Source of the DNA: Bradyrhizobium guangdongense
GTDB lineage: Bacteria > Pseudomonadota > Alphaproteobacteria > Rhizobiales > Xanthobacteraceae
Direction of reading: 5' to 3'
NCBI RefSeq assembly: GCF_004114975.1
Contig: NZ_CP030051.1
Location: forward strand, 2,294,001-2,358,000
DNA: 64,000 nucleotides
Shown: piece by piece, positions 54,025 through 62,284 of the stretch
Position numbering within the stretch: position 1 is the first letter of the stretch
Layout: the number at the start of each line of letters is the position of its first letter
The notes under the pieces: generated by a model
What the model saw: only the letters and a program-made list of their open reading frames with translations
What the model was told of the DNA's origin: nothing
Databases searched by the model: none
Position numbers and translations under genes: made by a program

Positions 54025-54951
54025 CTACTCCCATTCAATTTCAGAAAATGCTGCGGTTGCGTTGCGCGCGTTGTAATCGTCGAACAGTTCCCAACGCGGC
54101 CGCTCGGACGCCGCGGCCTTTTCGGCTGCGGTTCTGATCGGCTCGCCCTTCTTGTTCGAGGCGCGGACGTCCGACAGCAGCGTCGAAAGATAACGCTTCT
54201 CATCGGCCAGCGCGGCCGGCCAGTCGCTCACAGGGCCGTGACCCGGAACGACGCGGACCGCCGGAACGGTCTCCAACTCCTTCAGCAAGGCAAGCCAGCC
54301 GCGAATGCTGCCGTCCATGACCGGAATATGGCGGAGAAAGACCAGATCGCCGGCGAACAGTGTCTTCGTGGTCTCGTCGAATACCGTCAGGTCGTTGTCG
54401 CTGTGCGCGGCCGGCCAGGCTCGCAAGGTCAGCTGCCGCGATCCGAGATCGAGCGTCATCGTGTCCTTCACGAGCACGGTGGGCTGCACGATCTTCACGG
54501 GATCGATCAATTCGGCGCCCATGATGCGCCGGAAATTATCGAGATAATACGGCCCGCGTGTCGCCAGCGCCTGCGGCAGCTTGCTTTGGCCGACGAAGCT
54601 GGTTCCGTCTGCGACAAAGGCCGCATTGCCGAAGACATGGTCGGGATGGCCGTGGGTATTGATGACATAGCGGATCGGCTTGCTGGTTCGGGACCGCACA
54701 GCGGCCAGCAGCTCCTCGCCTTCGCGAAGGCTGCCCCCGGTATCGATCACGGCCACCGCCTCATCGCCGACGATGAAGCCGACATTGGCAATGTCGCCCT
54801 CGTTCTCCCGCGTCATCAGGGCGATAGTCCCGGAGTGCACGAAGATTCCCGGTGCCACTTCGCTCACAGGCAATTCGGTCGCCCCGGCGCGTGCTAGCGT
54901 CGCTGCGACCAGCAGGGTCAAGGCGGCGATCTTTGACGTGAGATGAGACAC
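54025..54951 (-). CDS. Quinoprotein relay system zinc metallohydrolase (SoxH-like)
   Basis: A 308-residue exported metallo-beta-lactamase-fold protein: signal [22 protein letters not shown], zinc motif [11 protein letters not shown] (His100, His102, Asp104, His105), third His in [14 protein letters not shown], bridging Asp in LFAGDLVF and last His in VPGHGPVSD. It belongs to the SoxH-related group that co-occurs with PQQ dehydrogenases and the SoxYZ-like carrier encoded 52 bp downstream on the same strand. It may hydrolyse a thioester or similar bond on that carrier (inference). GTG start with TGAGGCG ahead. Confidence 0.84.
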   Translation of the reverse strand: MSHLTSKIAALTLLVAATLARAGATELPVSEVAPGIFVHSGTIALMTRENEGDIANVGFIVGDEAVAVIDTGGSLREGEELLAAVRSRTSKPIRYVINTHGHPDHVFGNAAFVADGTSFVGQSKLPQALATRGPYYLDNFRRIMGAELIDPVKIVQPTVLVKDTMTLDLGSRQLTLRAWPAAHSDNDLTVFDETTKTLFAGDLVFLRHIPVMDGSIRGWLALLKELETVPAVRVVPGHGPVSDWPAALADEKRYLSTLLSDVRASNKKGEPIRTAAEKAAASERPRWELFDDYNARNATAAFSEIEWE

Positions 54952-55078
54952 TTTTTCGCCTCAGTTCAGGTTTCACTGCATTGCACTGCAATACGAAAAG
55001 CCAACGCAAAGTTTGGCGAGACATGGTGCGTCCATGGCGTGCATGGATAGCATTCGAACGAAACGAGGAGGAAGCGCG

Positions 55079-55957
55079 ATGGAGGCCGGACGACATCGTC
55101 GCTGGTTATTTTCACTTTTTGTGGTAGCGGCGTCTTGTGCAATCGGCAGCATGGCTCGCGCGCAGACGACTGACGGTGGTGACCTCTCCTTCGAGCTGGT
55201 CGATCCGAAGGTGCTTCGGGTCTGCGCCGACCCGCGCAACATGCCGTTCTCCAACGAAAAGGGCGAGGGGATCGAGAACAAGATTGCCGAACTGTTTGCG
55301 GACAAGCTGCAGAAGAAGCTCGACTACGTGTTCTTTCCGCAGGCCACGGGTTTCGTGCGAATGACGCTGGGTGCGCATCGCTGCGATGTCATCATGGGAT
55401 TTCCGCAAGGCGACGACATCGTGCAGGGTACGAACCCCTATTACCGCACGACCTACGCGCTGGTCGCGAAATCAGGCAGCGGGCTCGAAGATGTCGATAC
55501 GCTCGAGGATCCCAGGTTGAAGGGCAAGCACGTCGGCATCATCGCCGGCACCCCGCCGGCGACCAATATGGCCATTGCGGGGCTGATGCGCGACGCAAAG
55601 CCCTATCCGCTGATGATCGACACGCGCTACGACAATTCGGCGCAGGCGATGATCGACGATCTCACCGCGGGCAAGATCGACGCCGGGGTGCTGTGGGGGC
55701 CGATGGCGGGCTACTACGCCAAGAAGGCCGGCTCGCTGCACGTCACGCCGCTGGTGAAGGAAACCACGGGTCCCAAGCTGGTCTATCGCATCGGCATGGG
55801 CGTGCGCGCCGCCGATCAGAACTGGAAGCGGCAGCTCAACAAGCTGATCCAGGAGAACCAGGGCGAGATCAACAAGATCCTGCTCGATTTCGGCGTGCCC
55901 CTGCTCGACGAAAACGACCGGCCGCTCGGTGCGGAGACGGCCAAGACGTCGCCATGA
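55079..55957 (+). CDS. MoxJ/XoxJ-like periplasmic binding protein, second copy
   Basis: A 292-residue exported SBP_bac_3-type protein: signal ending ...MARAQ, then VDPKVLRVCADPRNMPFSNEKGEGIENKIAELFAD, GAHRCDVIMGFPQGDDIVQGTNPYYRTTYALV and GKIDAGVLWGPMAGYYAKKAG. It is the quinoprotein-dehydrogenase-associated type and differs from the copy at 40.7-41.6 kb. An excellent GAGGAGG precedes the ATG at 55079. Its stop overlaps the next start (ATGA), coupling it to the CLADCW-motif protein. Confidence 0.84.
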   Translation: MEAGRHRRWLFSLFVVAASCAIGSMARAQTTDGGDLSFELVDPKVLRVCADPRNMPFSNEKGEGIENKIAELFADKLQKKLDYVFFPQATGFVRMTLGAHRCDVIMGFPQGDDIVQGTNPYYRTTYALVAKSGSGLEDVDTLEDPRLKGKHVGIIAGTPPATNMAIAGLMRDAKPYPLMIDTRYDNSAQAMIDDLTAGKIDAGVLWGPMAGYYAKKAGSLHVTPLVKETTGPKLVYRIGMGVRAADQNWKRQLNKLIQENQGEINKILLDFGVPLLDENDRPLGAETAKTSP

Positions 55958-56511
55958 GGCGACATCTTGCCGCTGCGCTCCTCGTCGCCGCCCTGGCGGT
56001 GCCGGCGTTGGCGCAGCAGCAGGAGCCGTTCGAGCCGGAAGGCTATCGCACCGACAATTACCGCGCGCCCGTGCCGGCGACGCTGGAAGGCGCGCGGGTG
56101 CTCACGACGGCGGATGCCGAGGCGATCTGGCGCGCGAAGAGCGGAGCCTTCATCGACGTATTGCCGCGTGCGCCGAAGCCGAAGAACCTGCCGGCCGGAA
56201 CGGTCTGGCGCGATATGCCGCGGAGAAATATTCCGGGCAGTATCTGGCTGCCGGACACCGGCTACGGCGCGTTGCCGCCGGCGATGGACGATTATCTCCA
56301 GCGTGGCCTTGCGCGCGCCTCGCACGGCGACAAGGCCGCGCTGCTCGTGATCTATTGCCTCGCCGACTGCTGGATGTCCTGGAACGCCGCCAAGCGCGCG
56401 TTGACTTATGGCTATTCCAATATCGCCTGGTACCCTGATGGGACCGACGGCTGGGAACGCGCGAAGTTGCCCACGGACGAGGCGCAGCCGGAGCCGCGGC
56501 CCGAGCAGTAG
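55954..56511 (+). CDS. PQQ-associated CXXCW-family, rhodanese-like exported protein
   Basis: A 185-residue protein with signal MRRHLAAALLVAALAVPALA. The C-terminal part has a rhodanese-like arrangement: a strand AALLVIYCLADCW (Cys135, Cys139, Trp140), a helix SWNAAKRALTYGY and YPDGTDGW. I recognise it as the PQQ-dependent catabolism-associated CXXCW family; in this copy the two Cys are three residues apart. The position of Cys135 equals the sulfur-carrying Cys of rhodaneses, which fits a persulfide or thiol role together with the SoxYZ-like protein. Coupled by ATGA to the MoxJ-like gene. Confidence 0.82.
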   Translation: MRRHLAAALLVAALAVPALAQQQEPFEPEGYRTDNYRAPVPATLEGARVLTTADAEAIWRAKSGAFIDVLPRAPKPKNLPAGTVWRDMPRRNIPGSIWLPDTGYGALPPAMDDYLQRGLARASHGDKAALLVIYCLADCWMSWNAAKRALTYGYSNIAWYPDGTDGWERAKLPTDEAQPEPRPEQ

Positions 56512-56529
56512 GCAAACTATCTCCTCGTT

Positions 56530-56600
56530 ATTGCGCACGGAGCGAATCAATCCAGATCTTTCCGCGGAGGGACTCTGGATTGTTTTACTCCGCTCGCAAT
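56530..56600. repeat. Imperfect inverted repeat of Bradyrhizobium type
   Basis: Two 27-bp arms (left ATTGCGCACGGAGCG..., right ...CTCCGCTCGCAAT) with roughly six mismatches flank a 17-bp centre. The right arm TCTGGATTG...CGCTCGCAATGAC is a short palindromic repeat I recall as frequent in Bradyrhizobium intergenic DNA. It lies between convergent genes. Confidence 0.55.
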
Positions 56601-56650
56601 GACAACGCGGATGCAGCATCGTCATCAGTCGGACTGCGCCGACCTGAATC

Positions 56651-56953
56651 TTACTGCTTCTGCAACTTCGTCAGCGTGCTCGAGCCGTCAGCGTCCGTCG
56701 CGGAGTACGTCACCCTGTCGCCGGCATGCACGGCATCCAGCATCGCGGCATCCTTGGCTTTGTACTGCTGGAGCGCGCCGGCTGCTCCACCAGTGCCGCT
56801 GCCCACCGTGCCTTTCTGGATCTGCTGGATCGAGATGGTGTTGTTGAGCCTGTTAATGCTGGTGACCATTCCGGTCATGTCGTCAGCAAAGGCGCTGGAT
56901 GCGAGCATAGTGATGGCTGCAGCGCCCGCGAGGATGAATTTTGCTGTTCCCAT
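56651..56953 (-). CDS. Small exported DUF1344/CusF-like protein
   Basis: A 100-residue protein with signal MGTAKFILAGAAAITMLASSAFA and a small beta domain DDMTGMVTSINRLNNTISI ... DRVTYSATDADGSSTLTKLQKQ, as in DUF1344 proteins, which resemble CusF-type small barrels. The Met and His pattern of copper-binding CusF is not evident. Role unknown. It lies downstream of the ABC/beta-propeller operon on the same strand, with 135 bp between. Confidence 0.66.
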   Translation of the reverse strand: MGTAKFILAGAAAITMLASSAFADDMTGMVTSINRLNNTISIQQIQKGTVGSGTGGAAGALQQYKAKDAAMLDAVHAGDRVTYSATDADGSSTLTKLQKQ

Positions 56954-57088
56954 CGAGGCCTCCCGGCGTTGGAGATTCTCATCGACAAGCCATCCTAGAT
57001 CGATTTGGTTCCGGCAGATAGCGCGGTAACATTAAGGATCGCGTTGATATCGCGGGAACTTTTATGAAAGTCGTCAGCAAGGCTGACG

Positions 57089-57700
57089 CTATTCCATTTC
57101 CTGCTGGATGACGCGACCGAGCGCGAACAGGCGCTGGTCGATCGTGGTCGGCACTTCGCAGACGAAGCGCACCACCTTGCGGCGGTCCTCGAAGATGCGG
57201 GTGTCCCAGATCAGCTGGTTGCTCATGGTGTCGACCTTGGCGTCATCGCGCGGCGTTGCGTCCTGAAGCGCCTGGAGCTCAATCGTCTCCTCGCGGATCC
57301 TGTCGGCAGCGTCACGTTGCTTGCGGCTGACGCGCTCTAACCCACTCATGACCTGGGCGCGTTGGGCGTTCAGGGTGTCGAACAGGCCGGCAAACAGCAG
57401 CTTGGCATTGGTGGTCTTGTCGGCCGAGGCCGCGAGGAATTCCTTCACCGACTTCTCGGCCTCGTCCAACGGCGTCTTGCGCGCCGCGAGCTTGGAGACC
57501 AGTGCGCTGACCTTGCTGTCGTCCTTCCACTTGTTCTCGGCGTCATCGAGCGGGGGACCAGCCCAAACGGCGGCCAGCGAGATATCCGGAACCTTGGCCT
57601 GCGCGCAGGGCCAATTGGGATAGCGTGGATCCGCTGCGCGTGCGGCCGAGCCTGCGACCACGAACGCAAGCGCCGTCATGGCAAATGTGCGAACCATCAT
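57089..57700 (-). CDS. Exported helical protein at end of the PQQ-associated ABC operon
   Basis: A 203-residue protein with signal (MMVRTFAMTALAFVVAGSAARA), then ADPRYPNWPCAQAKVPDISLAAVWAGPPLDD and long charged helices (KDDSKVSALVSKLAARKTPLDEAEKSVKEFLA; RVSRKQRDAADRIREETIELQAL). Two Cys. No family name known, but its ATG overlaps the permease stop (ATGA, 57697-57700), so it is a coupled member of the operon and probably a periplasmic partner of the transporter. Confidence 0.72.
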   Translation of the reverse strand: MMVRTFAMTALAFVVAGSAARAADPRYPNWPCAQAKVPDISLAAVWAGPPLDDAENKWKDDSKVSALVSKLAARKTPLDEAEKSVKEFLAASADKTTNAKLLFAGLFDTLNAQRAQVMSGLERVSRKQRDAADRIREETIELQALQDATPRDDAKVDTMSNQLIWDTRIFEDRRKVVRFVCEVPTTIDQRLFALGRVIQQEME

Positions 57701-58545
57701 CCTTCGCCTCCCGCAGGCCCGCGCCGTGCCAGCCCGCGTGACGGATCATAGGCATAGATCGCGGCGATCATGAAGACGATTGTGCAAGCTCCGACCACCG
57801 CCAGCGAGATCCAGTTGATCTGCCCATACAGCGCGAAGCGGATCAGTTCGACCGCATGGGTGAACGGATTGGCCTGGCAGATATAGTACAGATAGGGACT
57901 GCCCTCCTGCACGCGCCAGAGCGGGTAGAGTGCCGAGGAGGCAAAGAACATCGGGAAGATGACGAAATTCATCACGCCGGCAAAGTTCTCGAGCTGCTTG
58001 ATGCCGGAGGAGATCAGCATGCCCAGCGAGCCCAGCATCAGGCCGGACAGGATCAGGGCGGGCAGTACGGTGAGGTAGCCGATCGGGGGCGGGGTGATGT
58101 CCCAGAACCAGGCGATGATCAGGAACGCATAGACCTGGAGCAGCGACACGGCGGTGCCCGCAAGCAGCTTGCAGAACAGGAGGAAGCCGCGCGGCAGCGG
58201 GCTCACCAGCAAGGTGCGCATGTTGCCCATCTCGCGGTCATAGACCATCGAGAGCGAGGATTGCATGCCGTTGAAGAGCTGGATCATTGCCATCAATCCC
58301 GGCGCGATGAAGACCTCGTAGAGAATGTAGGTCTCGTAGGGAGGGATGATGGAGATGCCGAGCACCTGGCGGAAGCCGGCGGCGAAGATGAACAGCCACA
58401 CCAACGGCCGCACCAGCGCCGAGACGAAGCGCTCGCGCTGATGCAGGAAGCGCAGGCCCTCGCGCCAGACGATACCGGTGAGGCAGGTCATGTACTCGGA
58501 GGCCGAGAAGCCGCGCGGCACGTCGCGCGTGGTGATGCTGCTCAT
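57697..58545 (-). CDS. ABC-2 type permease, PQQ-associated system
   Basis: A 282-residue ABC-2 family permease with six membrane helices: VRPLVWLFIFAAGFRQVLG, YEVFIAPGLMAMIQLFNGMQSSLSMVYDREMGNMRTLLVSPLPRGF, LILSGLMLGSLGMLISSGIKQLENFAGVMNFVIFPMFFASSALYPLW. ABC-2 permeases usually export, unlike the amino-acid-type binding protein encoded in the same operon, a combination particular to this family of clusters. Coupled by 4-bp overlaps at both ends. Confidence 0.86.
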   Translation of the reverse strand: MSSITTRDVPRGFSASEYMTCLTGIVWREGLRFLHQRERFVSALVRPLVWLFIFAAGFRQVLGISIIPPYETYILYEVFIAPGLMAMIQLFNGMQSSLSMVYDREMGNMRTLLVSPLPRGFLLFCKLLAGTAVSLLQVYAFLIIAWFWDITPPPIGYLTVLPALILSGLMLGSLGMLISSGIKQLENFAGVMNFVIFPMFFASSALYPLWRVQEGSPYLYYICQANPFTHAVELIRFALYGQINWISLAVVGACTIVFMIAAIYAYDPSRGLARRGPAGGEG

Positions 58546-59348
58546 GCGCCGCCTCCCGGCATCACTTGCGCGCCGGTCAGGCGCATGAAGGCGGTGTTGA
58601 CGTCCTGCGCGCCGGCCTCGGCGATGACGCGGCTCATCGAGCCCTGCGCCAGCACCTTGCCCTGGTGCAGCACCACCAGGTCGTCACTGGGCATGATTTC
58701 GTCGAGCAGATGCGTCGCCCAGAGCACGCCGATGCCCTGCTCGGTGACGAGCTGCCGGACATGGCTGATGATATCGGCCCGCGCCTTGACGTCGAGGCCG
58801 ACGGTCGGCTCGTCCAGCAAGAGCAGCCGCGGCCGATGCAGCAGTGCGCGGGCAATCTCCAGTCGCCGCATCTGGCCCCCGGAGAGATCGCGCACCTTGC
58901 TGCCGGCGCGCTCGGTGAGCCCAATGCGCGCCAGCAACTCGGCGCTGCGGGCGGCCGCCTCGCGCCTGGCGATGCCATGGAGGGCTGCGTGATAGAGCAG
59001 GTTCTGCGTCAGTGACAAATCGAGATCGAGCGTTCGCGGCTGGAATACGACGCCAAGCAACCGCAATGCCTCGCCGGGCGACCGCCTGATGTCGTGGCCG
59101 AAAATGCCGACGCGGCCGGACTGGATGCCGAACAATCGCGTGATCAGCGAGAACAGGGTGCTCTTGCCGGCGCCGTTGAGGCCGAGCAGAGCGGTGAAGC
59201 TTGCGGGCTGCACGTTGAAGGACACGTCCATCAGCGCGCGGCGCGGGCCGTAGGAATGGCTGACGCCGTCGATCGACAGCGCCGGCACCGGGGCGGCTTC
59301 CAGCCTCGGTCTGTCCTGCGATTCGGCGATGGTGGCGGGGCTGGTCAT
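58542..59348 (-). CDS. ABC ATP-binding protein, PQQ-associated system
   Basis: A 268-residue ATPase with Walker A GLNGAGKST, signature LSGGQMRRLEIARAL, Walker B LLLLDEPTVGLD and switch WATHLLDE, of the type that drives ABC-2 exporters. It belongs to the PQQ-dependent alcohol dehydrogenase-associated ATPase family. Overlaps the beta-propeller gene upstream and the permease gene downstream by 4 bp each (ATGA). Confidence 0.87.
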   Translation of the reverse strand: MTSPATIAESQDRPRLEAAPVPALSIDGVSHSYGPRRALMDVSFNVQPASFTALLGLNGAGKSTLFSLITRLFGIQSGRVGIFGHDIRRSPGEALRLLGVVFQPRTLDLDLSLTQNLLYHAALHGIARREAAARSAELLARIGLTERAGSKVRDLSGGQMRRLEIARALLHRPRLLLLDEPTVGLDVKARADIISHVRQLVTEQGIGVLWATHLLDEIMPSDDLVVLHQGKVLAQGSMSRVIAEAGAQDVNTAFMRLTGAQVMPGGGA

Positions 59349-60316
59349 GGTGCGATCGTGATGCCCCAGGGCAGTTCGCCCACTTGAATGGTCTTGATGA
59401 CTTTCTGCGCGGCGACGTCGATCACGGAAACATCGTTGGAGACGCCGTTGGTGGTGAGCAGATATTTTTCATCCGGCGTGAACGCCATGTGCCAGACGCG
59501 CTGGCCGACCAGGAGATATTTCGTCACCTTGCGCGTGGCGGTATCGACCACGGCAATGCGGTTGGCGGGGCCGAGTGCGATGAAGGCGGTCTTGTCGTCC
59601 TTGGTCATGCCGATGCCAACCGGCTGGATTGCCTCTTTGCGCAAGCCCGGAATCTCGAAATTGACCTTGCCGATCACCGCATGCTTGTTGGGATCGACAA
59701 TCGAGACTGTACCGCCGATCTCCGATGACACCCACAATTCGGATGCGTCGTGCTTGTAACAGGCAAAGCGCGGCCGTGCGTCGACCAGCACGTTGGCGAC
59801 GATCTGGCGCGAGCCAGTATCGATGAAGTGCGCCATGTTGGTCGTTTCCGACGTGTTGATCAGGGTTTTGCCGTCGGGGCTAATGGTCATACCCTCGGGC
59901 TCGACGCCGACCTGGATGTCGCCGAGACGGGCGCGCTTTTCCAGATCGATCACGGTCACCGTGTTGTCGTTCTCGTTGGCGACGTAGAGCGTCTTGCCGG
60001 TGGCGTCCTGGGTGAACAATTCGGGGTCGGGACCGGAGGGCAGGGTGTCCACGATGCCTTGCGTCTTGGCGTCGATCATCTGGATGGTGTCGTCATCGCC
60101 GACGGCGACCATGACGAACTTGCCGTCGCGGGTGAATTCGATCCCGCGCGGGCGCTGGCCGACCTTGATGGTCTTGGTCACGGTCCAGCTGTCGGTATCG
60201 ATCACCGAGACCGTATTGCTCTTCTCGTTCGAGACATAGGCGATGAAGGCATGCGCTGGTGCCGCCGTCAGCATCAGCGCGGCCAGCAATCCCGCACGCA
60301 ACATCCCAACCTTCAT
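59345..60316 (-). CDS. PQQ-associated YVTN beta-propeller protein
   Basis: A 323-residue exported protein with signal MKVGMLRAGLLAALMLTAAPAHA and about seven repeats of the YVTN/NHL propeller type (AYVSNEKSNTVSVIDTDSW; YVANENDNTVTVIDLE; AFIALGPANRIAVVDTAT; LLTTNGVSNDVSVIDVA). No enzymatic residues are evident; it may be a binding platform in the periplasm. The ATG at 60316 overlaps the stop of the upstream binding-protein gene. It belongs to the PQQ-dependent catabolism-associated beta-propeller family. Confidence 0.87.
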   Translation of the reverse strand: MKVGMLRAGLLAALMLTAAPAHAFIAYVSNEKSNTVSVIDTDSWTVTKTIKVGQRPRGIEFTRDGKFVMVAVGDDDTIQMIDAKTQGIVDTLPSGPDPELFTQDATGKTLYVANENDNTVTVIDLEKRARLGDIQVGVEPEGMTISPDGKTLINTSETTNMAHFIDTGSRQIVANVLVDARPRFACYKHDASELWVSSEIGGTVSIVDPNKHAVIGKVNFEIPGLRKEAIQPVGIGMTKDDKTAFIALGPANRIAVVDTATRKVTKYLLVGQRVWHMAFTPDEKYLLTTNGVSNDVSVIDVAAQKVIKTIQVGELPWGITIAP

Positions 60317-61494
60317 TTCAGCTTGCATTTGCTCTCCGGGCGATCGTAGCCGAGCGTGTCGAGCTCGGAGACCTGGTGCAGAAATCCTTCCTGCGGCGAC
60401 ACCGACACCACCATGCGGCCGTCGACAAGGAGTATCGGCTGGCGCAGCTGGAGATTCCAGTCGCGTAAGGTGAGCCGGGTGCCCTTGAAGGCGGCGACAG
60501 AGAAATCCGGTCTCTTGATGAAATCCGTGACCTTCTTGACGTCGCCGGAATTGGTGCGCGAGGTCGCTTCGCCGATCATCCGCACCGCCGTCCAGGCCTG
60601 CATGTCCAGCGCGGTCATGCGGCGCGAGTTCAGCTTCATGAAGCGGTTCTGCATCTGCGTCGCGCCCCACTGGTCCTGTGCGGCGTCCCAGCTGCGCGGC
60701 ACGAGGCCGGCCGAGCCTGCGACAGGGCGCGGATCCCAGGTGCGGTAGGGCAGATAGGCGGCGAACACCTCGCTCTCGTCGGCGGCGACCAGCACATCGT
60801 AGGCGGGGGCCTGCTGCGTGAAGACCGGCATCTGGCGCTGGATCAACGTCACGCCGGAATCGGTGCGGCGCGCTCCGCCGGTGTCCTCGAACGTGCGCTC
60901 CTGCACGATCTTGGCCCCGAACCGCGAGGCGGCGCGGCGGAGCGCATCGGCGTAGAGCTTGTCCTGGTCATGCGAGCCGACCACCAGCAGCCAGCGCGAC
61001 CATTTCTTCCAGACCAGATACTGGCCGAGCGCATCCGCCAGCATCGACCGCGTCGGCGCGGAATGAATCACATTGGCGCGGCAGTCGGCCTCGCGCAGCC
61101 GCTCGTCAATGGCGCCGGCATTGAACAGCAGCGTGCCGCGATCGCGCAGGGCATCGGAGACCTTCAGCAGCGCGTCAGCGGGCAGGTCGAGGATGATGAA
61201 GCTGTTCTTCTCGGCGAGTGCGGTCGCGGCCTGGACCGGGTCCTCGCCCTCCTCGATGCGGTGCTCCTCCAGCGTGAAATGCTGGTTGAGGAATTTTCCG
61301 GTGGTGTTGTTGTCCTCGATGGCGAGATGGGCTCCGGCGACGCCGTCATTCTGGGCCGGCTGCTCGACCAGCGACAGCGTCGATTTGGTGCCGGCGACGC
61401 CGAGATAGCCGACGCCGATTTCAATGGGGTCAGCCGCCAGCGCCTGCGTCGCCGCAAGTGCGAGGCCAATCAGGCCGACCAACCAACGGATCAT
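60313..61494 (-). CDS. Leucine/amino-acid-type periplasmic binding protein, PQQ-associated system
   Basis: A 393-residue exported type I periplasmic binding protein: signal MIRWLVGLIGLALAATQALA, then IEIGVGYLGVAGTKSTLS, GAHLAIEDNNTTGKFLN, FIILDLPADALLKVSDALRDRGTLLFNAGA and ALGQYLVWKKWSRWLLVVGSHDQDKLYADALRRAASRFG. It is the substrate-binding family assigned to PQQ alcohol dehydrogenase systems. It leads the five-gene coupled operon (binding protein, propeller, ATPase, permease, exported helical protein). The ATG at 61494 follows TTGGAGG. Confidence 0.86.
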   Translation of the reverse strand: MIRWLVGLIGLALAATQALAADPIEIGVGYLGVAGTKSTLSLVEQPAQNDGVAGAHLAIEDNNTTGKFLNQHFTLEEHRIEEGEDPVQAATALAEKNSFIILDLPADALLKVSDALRDRGTLLFNAGAIDERLREADCRANVIHSAPTRSMLADALGQYLVWKKWSRWLLVVGSHDQDKLYADALRRAASRFGAKIVQERTFEDTGGARRTDSGVTLIQRQMPVFTQQAPAYDVLVAADESEVFAAYLPYRTWDPRPVAGSAGLVPRSWDAAQDQWGATQMQNRFMKLNSRRMTALDMQAWTAVRMIGEATSRTNSGDVKKVTDFIKRPDFSVAAFKGTRLTLRDWNLQLRQPILLVDGRMVVSVSPQEGFLHQVSELDTLGYDRPESKCKLK

Positions 61495-61554
61495 GTTTCC
61501 TCCAAAATTTCTCCCCGGCTTGACCGCCGGTTGAGAATTGTTTCTGCTGGAAGC

Positions 61555-62127
61555 ATGACCGATTTGGCAAGGCTTGCAACCCCGCATTTCGTTCGCACGC
61601 GCGCCAGCGCAGGCATCACGATCGTGCGAGCGCTGCTGTGTTTCGCCGCATTGCTGTCGACGGGATCGGCCGCGTTCGCCGATCCGCCGAAGCTTGCCGT
61701 GTTCGATTTCGAGCTGATCGACACCAGCCTGCCCGGCGAGTTCTACGGCTCGAAGCCCGAGGAGGCGCGCCTTGATCGCATCAGCGAGCAGCTCCGCAAG
61801 GAACTAGCCGATTCAGGCAAGTTCCAGTTGCTCGACATCGCGCCTATCAGGGATGCCGCCCGTCACAGCAATCTGCAGGCCTGCGGCGGCTGCGACCTCA
61901 AGCTTGCGGCGCAGCTGGGTGCCGAAGTCGAGATCACCGGCTTGGTACAGAAGGTCTCGAATTTGATCATCAATCTCAACATCTATCTGCGCGACGTGAA
62001 GACCGGCAACATGATCACGGCGGCCAGCGCCGACATGCGCGGCAATACCGATGAATCCTGGTCGCGCACGATGAGCTATCTAATCCGCAACCGCCTGCTC
62101 GCGCCAAATTACGGCAAGCCGGAGTAG
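61555..62127 (+). CDS. DUF3280-type exported protein
   Basis: A 190-residue protein with an N-terminal hydrophobic signal (TIVRALLCFAALLSTGSAAFA) and a domain LAVFDFELIDTSLPGEFYG ... RLDRISEQLRKELADSGKFQLLDIAPIRDAARHSNLQACGGCDLKLAAQLGAEVEITGLVQKVSNLIINLNIYLRDVKTGNMI, matching DUF3280. The fold resembles periplasmic TolB-N/CsgG-like domains. CGGCD could form a disulfide. It is divergent from the ABC operon, with 60 bp between starts, and occurs typically with PQQ-associated genes. Confidence 0.76.
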   Translation: MTDLARLATPHFVRTRASAGITIVRALLCFAALLSTGSAAFADPPKLAVFDFELIDTSLPGEFYGSKPEEARLDRISEQLRKELADSGKFQLLDIAPIRDAARHSNLQACGGCDLKLAAQLGAEVEITGLVQKVSNLIINLNIYLRDVKTGNMITAASADMRGNTDESWSRTMSYLIRNRLLAPNYGKPE

Positions 62128-62154
62128 GGCAACTCTCAGCGAGTCCGGAATCGC

Positions 62155-62243
62155 AGGGTGGGCAAAGGCGCCCTCGCGCCGTGCCCACGATCGTTCAATG
62201 ATTCGAGAGAAATCGTTGGGCACGCTTCGCTGTGCCCGCCCTA
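62155..62243. repeat. GGGTGGGCA-type intergenic repeat
   Basis: Starts GGGTGGGCAAAGGCGCC, contains GCGCCGTGCCCACGATCG and ends GGGCACGCTTCGCTGTGCCCGCCCTAC. Internal hairpins pair GGGC with GCCC blocks. I recall this as a very common Bradyrhizobium intergenic repeat. It separates the DUF3280 gene from the convergent fghA. Confidence 0.6.
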
Positions 62244-62284
62244 CGATACTGCGGTGGCGGAGAGTTAGGGGAGAAGGAAGAACC

